Source: Stackebrandtia endophytica (GTDB lineage: Bacteria > Actinomycetota > Actinomycetes > Mycobacteriales > Micromonosporaceae). From it: DNA of 64,000 nucleotides. Each line of letters starts with the position of its first letter. Position 1 is the first letter of the stretch. This document shows positions 16,995 through 25,473 of this stretch, in pieces. Location of the stretch: assembly GCF_006716355.1 (NCBI RefSeq), contig NZ_VFOW01000001.1, positions 5,146,001 to 5,210,000 on the forward strand, in the 5' to 3' direction. The notes under the pieces were generated by a model. The model was not told the DNA's origin. It saw nothing but the letters and a program-made list of their open reading frames with translations, and did not search any database. The translations under genes were made by a program, and so were the position numbers.

Positions 16995-18157
16995 CAGGCG
17001 ACCTCCTCTTCCGCCACAGTGGAAACCCGATCGTAGAGTCGGTCGAACAGTGCGGTCACCGCCGGATCCTCCACGCCCTTCTCGGTCAGATAGTCGCCGA
17101 AGAGTTGTCGAGGTGTTCGACCCGCACGCGTCGGTCTGGCCGGACGTTCGTCCCCGGCGGTCATGGACGGGTCGATTTGGACGGTGAGCGCGCGGGGGAA
17201 CAGCTCTTGCAGTTCGTCGCGCAACCCGGCCCGCGACTTCTCCTTGGCGTAGACCCGAAGCCAGGCACGCGGATCGGTCTTGGCCTCCCGCAACTCCGCC
17301 AGCGTGCCGCGCAGCGTCTGCAACGGCACCGCCTCGGTCAACGGGACGTGCCGCACCTGCGCCGGGGTGTCCGCCGTGACATCGACGATCAGGACACCCG
17401 GTGTGTAGCTCTCCTCACCGAAGTCGACGGCGATCGGCCCGCCGCTGTAGTGCACCGGGCAGCCCGCGGTGATCTTCTGCCGTCGGTGGAGGTGGCCCAG
17501 TGCCACGTAGTGCGTCGTCGGCGGGAAGATCGTGGCGGGCACCGCGTAGTCGGCCACGGTGTGGGCTTCTCGTTCACCGCCGCCGACCTTGCCGCCCACC
17601 ACCGTCAGGTGCCCGGTGACCAGGTTGACCGAGTCGGGGGTGAACGAGGTCGACAACGCCGTGACCAGCCGACGCAGGTGGTCGGTATAGGACTGGCCGG
17701 TCTCGGCCGAGGTGAGTTCGAACAGCTCGGTCGCGCGAACCGCGTACCGCTGCGACACGAACGGCAGTGCCGCGCACCGCCACTGTTCACCGTCGGCGGT
17801 CCGTCCAGTGATCAGGTGGTCGGCCGCACTGCCGATGGTGCCGCGCAACGTGATGCCCGCCGCGTCCGCCCAGCCGCGCAACGCGTCCAGGGCCGCACCG
17901 TGGTCGTGATTGCCGGCCACCGCGATGACGTCGGCACCGGTCTGCCGCAAAGTGGACAGTGTCCTCACGAGCAGCTTCTGCGCCGCCGCCGAGGGGGCGG
18001 CGGTCTCGAACAGGTCACCGGCGACGATGACCAGGTCGGGCCGTTCGGCGCGGGTGATCTCCACCAGCTCCGCGAACACCTGGTACTGCTCGGGCATCCG
18101 GGACTGACCCTTCAGGGTCGCCCCGATGTGCCAGTCGGAGGTGTGCAGGATTCGCAA
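16994..18157 (-). CDS. sbcD: DNA repair exonuclease SbcD (Mre11-type)
   Basis: A 387-residue calcineurin-like metallo-nuclease, partner of SbcC. The metal-binding motifs are in order: HTSDWHIG (residues 5-12), IVAGDLFE, AVAGNHDHG and, further on, YVALGHLHR. A capping domain follows residue 280. It overlaps sbcC by one base. Upstream, 137 bases separate it from the HerA-type ATPase gene on the same strand; no terminator hairpin is evident in that gap, so co-transcription is likely. Confidence 0.96.
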   Translation of the reverse strand: MRILHTSDWHIGATLKGQSRMPEQYQVFAELVEITRAERPDLVIVAGDLFETAAPSAAAQKLLVRTLSTLRQTGADVIAVAGNHDHGAALDALRGWADAAGITLRGTIGSAADHLITGRTADGEQWRCAALPFVSQRYAVRATELFELTSAETGQSYTDHLRRLVTALSTSFTPDSVNLVTGHLTVVGGKVGGGEREAHTVADYAVPATIFPPTTHYVALGHLHRRQKITAGCPVHYSGGPIAVDFGEESYTPGVLIVDVTADTPAQVRHVPLTEAVPLQTLRGTLAELREAKTDPRAWLRVYAKEKSRAGLRDELQELFPRALTVQIDPSMTAGDERPARPTRAGRTPRQLFGDYLTEKGVEDPAVTALFDRLYDRVSTVAEEEVA

Positions 18158-18294
18158 GTTCGGCTCCTCGAACGGCGTCGGTCGGTTCGGTTCACAGGTC
18201 GCTCGTGCGGTGACGCGGTGACCCTAAGCTCTCGGTGTGACAGGGTCGCATGTCGAACACCGTCGCATGTCGATCGGCACACCTTCGCGGGACG

Positions 18295-20028
18295 TCAGAA
18301 CGGAATGTCGTCGTCCTCGTCCCCGGCGGCGAGTGCGAACGGGTCGATCGTCTGGGTGACTGATCGCAACGCCGAGGCCGGAGGTGCCCCCGCTTCGGCG
18401 GGCCGGGTCGCCCACGCCGGGAACGGGAAGTTCACCACCAGCGGCACCGGCAGTTCCGGTTGAGCCACGAACATGGTCCCGGGTTTGGCCATCAACGCGC
18501 GTTGGCGTTGACCGGTCGCCAGGAACCCGTACTCGGGTCGGTTGGCCTCGGCCGGGTCCAGACGGCCCACCACTCGGATCGCGCTGTTGGCGGCGATGCG
18601 CCGCTCGACCTCGCTGGCGGTCTGCTGCGCACCGATCAGGATCACTCCGAGGGACCGCCCGCGTTCGGCGATGTCCAGCAGGATCTCCTTGATGGGGCTG
18701 GTGCCGTCACGGGGTGCGTACTTGTTCAACTCGTCCAGTACGACGAACTGCAGCGGCCGGGCACTTCCGGCCTTCTCCTTGCGTTCGAACTCGCTGCGCA
18801 GCGTCACACCGACGACGAACCGCTGCGCCCGATCGGGGAGGTTGTGCAGGTCGACGACGGTGACCTGTGCGTCGTGATCGGTGCCGACCCCGTGGACCCG
18901 CTTCGGCGGAAGGTCCCCACGTACCAGGCGGCCGATGTCACGGGTGGACGAGATGAGCCGCCGAATGAAGGCGTTGACGGTTCCCAACCCGACCGCCGAC
19001 CCCGCCCACGTGCCGCGGGTGTCGTCGTCGGAGAGCCGGTCACACACCAGGTCGACCAGGCCGCCGTAGGAGGAGACCAGTTGGCCGTCGATGACCGCGC
19101 CGCCGTCGTCCTTCGGTTTGGCCTCGCGGTGCAGCTTGGCGGTCACCTGATGGACGACCATCGTGTACTGCTGGCGCTCGTCGTCGGCGTCGGCGAACAC
19201 GAACGGCAGCAACCGATCCGAGCAGAACTGCGCGATGGTCCAGTAGAACGACTCCACCCCGGTGGAACGGCACGCGACGTCGGGCACGCCGTTCTTGTCG
19301 CCGGCGCGTGGCGGCGCCATCACGGTCACCGAGCTGAACGCCTTGGCCGGAACTCCGAGGCGCTCGTAACTCGATCGCATCGCATCGTCTAGTTTGGAGT
19401 TTTCGTGGTCGAGCAGCAGCAAGTCCTCTCCCTTGACGTTGAAGATCAACGCCTTGGTGTTGACCGCCTCGGGCCCGATCGCGTCGGAGTGCAACAGCGA
19501 GTACAGCAACCAGGTCGCGAAACTCGTCTTGGTCGCCACGCCCGAGATCCCCGAGATCGACACGTGCGCACCGCGGGTGCCGTCGAGGAAGTCGGCGTTG
19601 AGGAACACCGGTTCGCCGTCGCGGGAGAAGCCCAACGGCACCTGCCGGACCATCTGGTCGAAGTACAGCGCGGCGTCGCGTGCCTGCCCGGCGGCCCGCA
19701 TCACCGGGTCACCCGGCCGGGGCGGCACGAACACCTCGGGTTCGACTCGGGTCACCGTGATCTCGGCGGCCTCCTGCACCTGAGCGGGCAGATGACCGTC
19801 TGAGATGGCGAACACGTCCGAGTCGAACTGCGCCCCCTCGTGTCGGGACCGCACCGCGGTGACCACACCCGACACCGTGACCGGGTCCCGCCCGGCCACC
19901 TCGCGGCGGGTCACGACGACATCGTCCAATTGCAGGTAAGCGTCGGGGGCGATGGCCACCCAGAACGTCAACGGCGTGGCGTCCTCGGTGCCCAACACCC
20001 GCCCGACCACATCTTCGGCTTCAGCCAT
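18295..20028 (-). CDS. herA: HerA-type ATPase (DUF87) with altered P-loop
   Basis: A 577-residue FtsK-HerA superfamily ATPase, presumed hexameric DNA translocase that loads or powers the NurA nuclease. An N-terminal beta-rich HAS-barrel-like part (residues 1-100) precedes the ATPase core. Walker B reads FVVLDELNKYAP, and the region GVILIGAQQTASEV fits sensor and arginine-finger elements. The P-loop reads GISGVATKTS (residues 160-169): K167 and T168 are kept, but the expected Gly before Lys is Thr. I believe some actinobacterial homologues share this, so activity may remain. It lies 8 bases after the RibD-like gene and heads the sbcD-sbcC-nurA block. Confidence 0.85.
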   Translation of the reverse strand: MAEAEDVVGRVLGTEDATPLTFWVAIAPDAYLQLDDVVVTRREVAGRDPVTVSGVVTAVRSRHEGAQFDSDVFAISDGHLPAQVQEAAEITVTRVEPEVFVPPRPGDPVMRAAGQARDAALYFDQMVRQVPLGFSRDGEPVFLNADFLDGTRGAHVSISGISGVATKTSFATWLLYSLLHSDAIGPEAVNTKALIFNVKGEDLLLLDHENSKLDDAMRSSYERLGVPAKAFSSVTVMAPPRAGDKNGVPDVACRSTGVESFYWTIAQFCSDRLLPFVFADADDERQQYTMVVHQVTAKLHREAKPKDDGGAVIDGQLVSSYGGLVDLVCDRLSDDDTRGTWAGSAVGLGTVNAFIRRLISSTRDIGRLVRGDLPPKRVHGVGTDHDAQVTVVDLHNLPDRAQRFVVGVTLRSEFERKEKAGSARPLQFVVLDELNKYAPRDGTSPIKEILLDIAERGRSLGVILIGAQQTASEVERRIAANSAIRVVGRLDPAEANRPEYGFLATGQRQRALMAKPGTMFVAQPELPVPLVVNFPFPAWATRPAEAGAPPASALRSVTQTIDPFALAAGDEDDDIPF

Positions 20029-20036
20029 GCGCTACA

Positions 20037-20783
20037 TCATCGCAGGCGGATGTAGCGCAGTAGCAGGTTGCCATTGGCATGCAGTGCCTGCGCCAGTCGC
20101 ATCCGGCGAAGTGGAGAGCTCGGGCCGTCGGTGATGCGGCCGGAACCGGCGCCGGCCAGGACCGGGGACAGCGTCAGACACAACTCGTCGACCAGGTCGG
20201 CGGCGGTCAATTCTCCCAGAATGTGCGGCCCACCCTCGCACAACTGTTGCCGCAGACCCCGTTCCTCCAACAAATCCAGGGCGGTGGCGAAGTCGACGCC
20301 GTCGTCACCGGCGACCAGCACGTCGGCGACCTCCTCGGCGGCCAACCGCCGCTCCACCGGGGCCCGCTCGCAGGTGATCACGATGGGACGCTGCGGAGCC
20401 TGGGTGAACAGCGGCATGGACAGGTCGAGGTCGGCGCTGCGGGTGACCACGGCCATGACCGGGTGATCGGGTAGCCCGTGGGCGCGACGCCACTCCACCC
20501 GTTCGGGGGACATGCGCAGGGCCTGGTAGCCGTCGGTGCGCACCGTTCCGGCACCCGTGATCAACACGTCACAACGCATCCGGATGAACCGGAATGCCCG
20601 CATGTCGTCCTCACTGGACAGGGCGTGTGAGTTGCCGTCCACCTCCACGGCGCCGTCGGCGCTGGAGACGAAGTTGACCCGCAGCCAACGGGTCGCCTCC
20701 GGTGGTGGAGCGTAATGCTCGATCAGGGTGGCGTCGTCTAGTTCACCGGATGCGGTCTCGGGTACCGGAAGAATCAACTCCAT
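20037..20783 (-). CDS. RibD C-terminal-type reductase (pyrimidine reductase family)
   Basis: A 248-residue stand-alone homologue of the reductase half of RibD, the dihydrofolate-reductase-like fold. WLRVNFVSSADGAVEVDG near the start and LCEGGPHILGEL and DELCLTLSPVLAG near the end are the family landmarks for NADPH and substrate binding. There is no deaminase domain, so it may reduce a different substrate from the riboflavin intermediate; such stand-alone genes are common in actinobacteria. I use ATG 20783; CACAAT lies six bases before it, a weak leaderless -10. It sits immediately upstream of the herA gene and may be its first operon member. Confidence 0.85.
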   Translation of the reverse strand: MELILPVPETASGELDDATLIEHYAPPPEATRWLRVNFVSSADGAVEVDGNSHALSSEDDMRAFRFIRMRCDVLITGAGTVRTDGYQALRMSPERVEWRRAHGLPDHPVMAVVTRSADLDLSMPLFTQAPQRPIVITCERAPVERRLAAEEVADVLVAGDDGVDFATALDLLEERGLRQQLCEGGPHILGELTAADLVDELCLTLSPVLAGAGSGRITDGPSSPLRRMRLAQALHANGNLLLRYIRLR

Positions 20784-20935
20784 GCCGCTATTGTGCAAGG
20801 TCGTCGCGGCGAACGCCGGTCACCGCCGTCCCCCGGCCGAGTCCGGCACCCCGTTTCGCGGAGTCGACTATGGAGCGATTATGTCCCGTGATGGTAGGAA
20901 TGGCCCCTCCCCGCCCCCACCACCGAGGAGAGCCG

Positions 20936-21892
20936 ATGCGCTCGACCCGATACCTCGCCGCGGTGTGCACCGCGGTCGTCGCCGTGGTCGCGACGCTGAT
21001 CCTGGCGGTGTCGACCGGCGAAGCCGATGCCGACCCGATCGAGACGCGGTCTGAGCAGACCTACAACGTCTGGCTGCAGAACATCGCCGGATGGAAGATG
21101 CACCGCGCCTCCACGACCAACGGTCTGGTGGCGGCGGTCACCGCCTCCATTCGGAATCGCGACGCCGATTTCGTGGCCTTCAACGAGATGTGCCGCCAGC
21201 AGTACAACGCGATCATCGGTGAATTGCGGGCGGCGGGCTGGCCGCAGGACTCGACGAACTTCGCCAGATTCGGTGCCGTCCGCTCCGACGTCTGCGATGG
21301 ACAGGACTTCGGCAACGCGATCTTCTCCCGAGATCCGTTGGGCAACGCCGAAAGGTTGCCACTGCCCGATGACGGTTCGGTCGCCGACCACACCGTTCTG
21401 TGCGCGCCACTTCAGGTTCAACCGACCGTGCGGTTCTGTACCACGCACATCACCACCAGCAACGAGGTGATCGACGGGGTGAAGGCCAACCAGCGGCAAC
21501 TGGACGCCGCCAACGTCCACATGGAGGACTACCACCGCGCCGGTGAGACGGTGATCATCGCCGGAGACTTCAACGCCCAGCCCAACTACGGCCGGATGAA
21601 CGGTTGGTATTCCGCCAATCTCGACACCCCGAACAATTCGGACAACACCGGGTACTACCGCGAACTCGACGACGACGATGAACAGCACTGCCTCGGGTAC
21701 GGCGAGCCCACCGTCGGCGTCGGCGACCCGCCGGGACAGTGCGTCCCGGAGAAGAAGATCGACATGATCTTCGTGCGCGAGAACCGAATCGTGGGTGACT
21801 ACTGGGCCGACGCATTGGCGATCTCGCAGAACTGCGGTGGTCCCTGCTCCGACCACAAGATCCTCATCGGACAGGTGACGGTCGCGGTCTGA
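20936..21892 (+). CDS. Secreted endonuclease/exonuclease/phosphatase family protein
   Basis: A 318-residue exported protein with a DNase-I-like fold. A signal peptide covers about residues 1-33 (basic start, long Ala/Val core). The catalytic landmarks are FNEMC (metal-binding Glu), CTTHI, GDFNAQPNYG (general-base region) and CSDHKIL (SDH motif) at the C-terminus. Six or more cysteines suggest disulfides outside the cell. Substrate could be DNA, RNA or phospholipid; the sequence does not decide. ATG 20936 has a GAGGAGAG ribosome site. It is followed by the cobalamin riboswitch of the next gene, from which it appears independent. Confidence 0.85.
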   Translation: MRSTRYLAAVCTAVVAVVATLILAVSTGEADADPIETRSEQTYNVWLQNIAGWKMHRASTTNGLVAAVTASIRNRDADFVAFNEMCRQQYNAIIGELRAAGWPQDSTNFARFGAVRSDVCDGQDFGNAIFSRDPLGNAERLPLPDDGSVADHTVLCAPLQVQPTVRFCTTHITTSNEVIDGVKANQRQLDAANVHMEDYHRAGETVIIAGDFNAQPNYGRMNGWYSANLDTPNNSDNTGYYRELDDDDEQHCLGYGEPTVGVGDPPGQCVPEKKIDMIFVRENRIVGDYWADALAISQNCGGPCSDHKILIGQVTVAV

Positions 21893-21933
21893 CCGGCGGT
21901 GAGACGGCTCATAACCGCACCGATGGGAGTGGA

Positions 21934-22060
21934 CAGCCGGTGCCTCGCCTGACATTCTGGCGAGGCAACATCACGAACTGTGGGGGAAGTCCGGTCGAAA
22001 TCCGGCGCTGACCCGCAACGGTGGATGCCTCTGGCATGAGCCCGAATACCCACAGCGCGT
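21934..22060 (+). ncRNA. Cobalamin (B12) riboswitch
   Basis: Conserved blocks are in the expected order: GGTGCC (21939-21944); GGGGAAG followed by CCGGTCGAAATCCGG; CTGACCCGCAACGGTGG; and the B12-box-like GAGCCCGAATACC. CTGTGGG (21978-21984) can pair with CCCACAG (22049-22055), closing the core. A 9-bp hairpin at 21941-21967 lies at its 5' side. Together these fit an adenosylcobalamin-type element that lowers expression when B12 is plentiful. It ends about 130 bases before the ATG of the toroid protein, leaving room for an expression platform. Confidence 0.88.
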
Positions 22061-22190
22061 GCACCCTGTCAACTTCCCGTCGAGGTCTACGGGATGGCAA
22101 CGTGGGTGCGCGTCGACGACCTGCCCCCACGTCGTCCCGCCACCGACGCTCCCACCCTGGCGGCCCGGCCTGCCCTTGAAAGGCCACCCC

Positions 22191-23342
22191 ATGTTGTCCA
22201 AAGTCCTGGGCCGAACCGCCGTCGTCGCGGCGTGTGTCGGCCTGTCGGTCACCCTCACCACCGGAACCGCCGCCGCCAGCACGTCGCAGGCGCGCGGTGC
22301 GGTCACCTGGTTGGCCGCGCAAGCCCATGACGACGGTGGATTCGGCGACGCCGGACTCACCGCCGACGCGATCTTCGCGTTCGTGTCGGCCGACGCCGGA
22401 TCGCAGTACACCGCCGCCGCCGTCGAGTTCCTCTCCGATCGTTCGGTCCTCGATGGATACATCGGCACCGCCGAGGCCGGTTTCCGGGCGCCTCAGACCG
22501 CCAAGATTCTGCTGGCCGCCCAGGCCGCCGGTGCCGACGTCACCGACTTCGGCGGGGTGAACCTGGAGGCCGCGCTGCGCGGGCTGGAGGGCACCGACGG
22601 ACGGTTCAGCGGCGTCCTGGCTCAGCAGCTGTCGGTGCTGGTGCTGGCCCGAAGCGATCAGGGCGTCTCCTCGGCGGCCGTCGATGCGTTGGCGGGCATG
22701 CAATGCGACGACGGAGGTTACAGCTGGAGCACCACCGGCGGTGCCTGCACCGGAGACGTCGACTTCACCGCCTACGCCCTGGCGGGGTTGCTCGCCGCCG
22801 GCGAGGGCGTCGCATCCGAACGTGCACTGAACTGGCTGGAGTCGGTGCAGGGTGAGTCCGGTGGGTTCACCGCCGGGTTCCCCGGTGCGCCGGAGAACAG
22901 CAACTCCACCGGCCTGGCCGCCGGCGCGTTGGCCAGTGGTGGTCGACAAGCCGCAGCCGATAAGGCCGTCGCGTTCGTGCTCAGCCTGCAACAGGGCTGC
23001 GACGCACCGGCCGATGAACAGGGCGGTATCGCCTACGACGCGTCGGGATTCCAGCCGGGTAACGCGATCATGGCCACCGCTCAATCCGTCACCGGACTCA
23101 CCGGGGAGTTCCTGGACACCTTGGACTTCTCCGATGACACCGCCGAACTGCCGGGATTGGACTGCGGTTCGGAAACCACCCCCTCCGAGGGTGAGGCGAC
23201 CGACGCCGCCGGCGGCCCGGTGGCTCAGCTGCCGGTCACCGGTTCCTCCCTGACCATCCCGGTGATGGCGGGAGTTCTCGCGCTGCTGGTCGGTGCGACT
23301 CTGCTGGTGGTCAGCCGACGTCGAGTCACCGCCACCGGTTGA
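22191..23342 (+). CDS. B12-controlled, sortase-anchored alpha/alpha-toroid surface protein
   Basis: A 383-residue exported protein. A signal peptide (cleavage near residue 28-30) is followed by four or more helical repeats with GGF/GGY turns (HDDGGFGD, CDDGGYSW, ESGGFTAG, EQGGIAYD). This is the prenyltransferase/squalene-cyclase type alpha/alpha toroid, also seen in vertebrate intrinsic factor and transcobalamin. C172/C186 and C270/C325 could form disulfides. LPVTG (347-351), a hydrophobic helix and an RRR tail form a sortase signal, so it should be linked to the cell wall. The upstream cobalamin riboswitch suggests a role in B12 capture; that function is inferred, not shown. Confidence 0.82.
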   Translation: MLSKVLGRTAVVAACVGLSVTLTTGTAAASTSQARGAVTWLAAQAHDDGGFGDAGLTADAIFAFVSADAGSQYTAAAVEFLSDRSVLDGYIGTAEAGFRAPQTAKILLAAQAAGADVTDFGGVNLEAALRGLEGTDGRFSGVLAQQLSVLVLARSDQGVSSAAVDALAGMQCDDGGYSWSTTGGACTGDVDFTAYALAGLLAAGEGVASERALNWLESVQGESGGFTAGFPGAPENSNSTGLAAGALASGGRQAAADKAVAFVLSLQQGCDAPADEQGGIAYDASGFQPGNAIMATAQSVTGLTGEFLDTLDFSDDTAELPGLDCGSETTPSEGEATDAAGGPVAQLPVTGSSLTIPVMAGVLALLVGATLLVVSRRRVTATG

Positions 23343-23374
23343 TTCGGCCCCCACGGCTGGGAATAATCACGGCC

Positions 23375-24211
23375 ATGTCCATTCGGTCGGGTATCAAGAT
23401 CGTGCTGGTTATCGCCGTGGTGTTGCTGCTGTTGGTGGCGTTGGCGTGGATGTTTCAACGGAAGTTGATCTATCTGCCCGACGCCACCGCCCCCTCTGAG
23501 GATCAGCGCCCCGCTTCGGCGGTCGACGTCACCCTCCACACCGAGGACGGACTCCGACTGACCGCGTGGCTGGTGCACCCCACCGACCGGGACCGCGGTA
23601 TGGCGGTCCTGGTCGCGCCGGGTAATGCGGGCAATCGCGCCGGGAGAGCCGATCTCGGGCAGCGTCTGGCCGCCGAGGGGTTCACCGTGTTGCTGTTGGA
23701 CTATCGCGGCTACGGGGGTAATCCCGGTTCACCGGATGAGACCGGACTGCGAAAGGACGCTCTCGCCGCCTGGCGATATCTCCACGACGAGGCCGGGTTC
23801 GACAACGGTCGCATGATCTACTTCGGAGAGAGCCTGGGTGGGGGAGCGGTCAGCCACCTGGCGACCGTGGAGCCGCCCGCGGCGATGCTGCTGCGTTCGC
23901 CGTTCACCGATCTGGCCGCCGCCGGGCAGCGCGCCTTCCCGTTCCTGCCGGTGCGGGCGCTGCTGCACGACCGATTCCCGGTGGAATCCGATGTCGCGGC
24001 ATCGGCCGTGCCGCTGACGGTGGTGATCGGCACCGAGGATTCCATCATCCCGGCGCAGCAGAGCCGAGACGTCGCAACCTCGGCCGAACAGGCCGGCGCG
24101 ACGGTCACCGTCGTCGAGATCGCCGCCGATCACAACGATGCCGTGTTGGCGTTCGGACCGGAGGTGGTTCAGGCGGTCGTGGATCTGTCCATCCACTGTG
24201 GTGGTTGTTGA
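23375..24211 (+). CDS. Membrane-anchored alpha/beta hydrolase
   Basis: A 278-residue serine hydrolase with one N-terminal membrane helix (about residues 7-27), active site probably outside. The nucleophile elbow is FGESLGGG, the oxyanion region LDYRGYGGNPG, with the acid in IGTEDSIIP and the base in AADHND. This matches the BEM46/ABHD13-like group, whose substrates are mostly unknown. The frame opens at a TTG overlapping the previous stop, but ATG 23375 begins the conserved part; AATAAT lies seven bases before it. It follows the B12-controlled gene by 32 bases and may be co-transcribed with it. Confidence 0.85.
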   Translation: MSIRSGIKIVLVIAVVLLLLVALAWMFQRKLIYLPDATAPSEDQRPASAVDVTLHTEDGLRLTAWLVHPTDRDRGMAVLVAPGNAGNRAGRADLGQRLAAEGFTVLLLDYRGYGGNPGSPDETGLRKDALAAWRYLHDEAGFDNGRMIYFGESLGGGAVSHLATVEPPAAMLLRSPFTDLAAAGQRAFPFLPVRALLHDRFPVESDVAASAVPLTVVIGTEDSIIPAQQSRDVATSAEQAGATVTVVEIAADHNDAVLAFGPEVVQAVVDLSIHCGGC

Positions 24212-24303
24212 CCGCCGGAGAGGTCGCCGTCGCCCCCGGTTCGTCGGGCAGGGTCGTCGTGCAAGGTCGTTGTGCAACGGCGGATGTAAGAGAACCACCG
24301 AGG

Positions 24304-25299
24304 TCAGTCGCGTCGCCACACGCCCGAGCGGACCTGCCAGGCGACCCCCCGCGCCAAACCGTCGGCCAACACCCGGCGGAGGGTGGAGTCACGGGGCAGC
24401 GCCGCCGCATCGTACGGTCCGATGTGGTCGAAAACGAACTGGAGGACGTCCTTCTCCCCGTCGACGGCGGCGGTCGGTGATGCCGCGACGAGGTCGAAAC
24501 ACCGTCCGAACCGAACGATGTTGGCCTCGACGGGCAGATGGTCGCCCAATTGCGGGTCCAGCAGCCACGAGGTGCAGGTGTACATCGGGTCGGCGGGAAC
24601 CAGGTCACCGAAATGCTCCGGGAAGAAGCGATCGGCCCACTCGACCGACTCCCGACACGACGCCGCCGACAGCGGTCCGCCCTCGCCCGGGATGTGCATG
24701 CCCAGGGTCATCTCACCGGCCCGGTGACCGGTGAACGGATGGGAGTCTCCGAGTCGCTCCATCGCGAACTCCAAGCGCCCCAATCGGAAGATCGATCCCC
24801 GGAAGTGCAGGGTGAACCAGAACACCACGGCCAGGCCGGGTTCGCCGTACCGGGCCCGGTTGAGTCGAAGCTTCTCACCGACATTGCCCAGCGTCGCCCA
24901 CGTCACCTCTTGCGGGACACCACGGGAGCGGTGGTACTCCAGGGTCTGCGGCAGCACGGCCAGCAGCGCCCACAGGTACACGAACCGCCCGGTCGCCCCC
25001 AGGTCTTCGGGCAGCTTGGGCCACAACAACATGCCCACACCGCCCATGTCGTCCGACAACTGCCGGTAACACCGGTCCAGCACCCACCACAGCTCCGGAT
25101 CGCGCCGCGGGTCGGGTCGGGCGGCCGCGACCGCCGCCGCGTCCACCGGGTCGGCGCCCAACCGCTCCACCAGGAGACGCTCGGCCTCTGACGCGGTCGG
25201 CAGCGGGACGGGGTCGGTCGACGGTGGCAGCCCGTTCCACCGCTGGTACCAGTCGGTCTCCGCCAGGCCGAGTCGGTCGATCAGGTGTTGTGACTCCAT
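24304..25299 (-). CDS. Acyltransferase with GNAT-like C-terminal domain
   Basis: A 331-residue soluble protein. The N-terminal helical part and the GNAT-like C-terminal part (GLAVVFWFTLHFRGSIFRLG, then LGMHIPGEGGPL and CTSWLLDPQLGDHLP) match the two-domain actinobacterial N-acyltransferase family described by NAT_N and GNAT_C domains. Substrates are not established. The start at 25299 has a strong CAGGAGG ribosome site; the frame stays open far upstream but without one. It converges on the alpha/beta hydrolase, with 92 bases between stops and no clear terminator. Confidence 0.78.
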   Translation of the reverse strand: MESQHLIDRLGLAETDWYQRWNGLPPSTDPVPLPTASEAERLLVERLGADPVDAAAVAAARPDPRRDPELWWVLDRCYRQLSDDMGGVGMLLWPKLPEDLGATGRFVYLWALLAVLPQTLEYHRSRGVPQEVTWATLGNVGEKLRLNRARYGEPGLAVVFWFTLHFRGSIFRLGRLEFAMERLGDSHPFTGHRAGEMTLGMHIPGEGGPLSAASCRESVEWADRFFPEHFGDLVPADPMYTCTSWLLDPQLGDHLPVEANIVRFGRCFDLVAASPTAAVDGEKDVLQFVFDHIGPYDAAALPRDSTLRRVLADGLARGVAWQVRSGVWRRD

Positions 25300-25461
25300 C
25301 GATGCCTCCTGGCAGAAGAACCTATCCGGTCCGGAAAACGTCCGCCGACCACCCGCGCCCGGCGGTTCGAGGAGGTGGGGTGAACCACACACCGAACGTG
25401 AGCGGCTGTGAGCTCGAACCTCGCGGCGGGACCTGGCGACGCGCTCGACATCGGTTCCGCA

Positions 25462-25473
25462 TACTCTGGCAAC
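25462..25473 (+). promoter_or_regulatory. Putative -10 box of a leaderless transcript
   Basis: TACTCT (25462-25467) is followed by six bases and the GTG at 25474, with no Shine-Dalgarno sequence. Confidence 0.45.

Noticed and set aside
21909-23354. Long open frame (481 codons) on the minus strand opposite the toroid gene
   Set aside because: It is a GC-bias shadow of the plus-strand toroid gene: low complexity, no family motif, no ribosome site, and it spans the riboswitch.
24212-24303. Tandem repeat GGTCGTCGTGCAA / GGTCGTTGTGCAA between converging genes
   Set aside because: Two imperfect 13-base copies only, too short to mean anything without more evidence.
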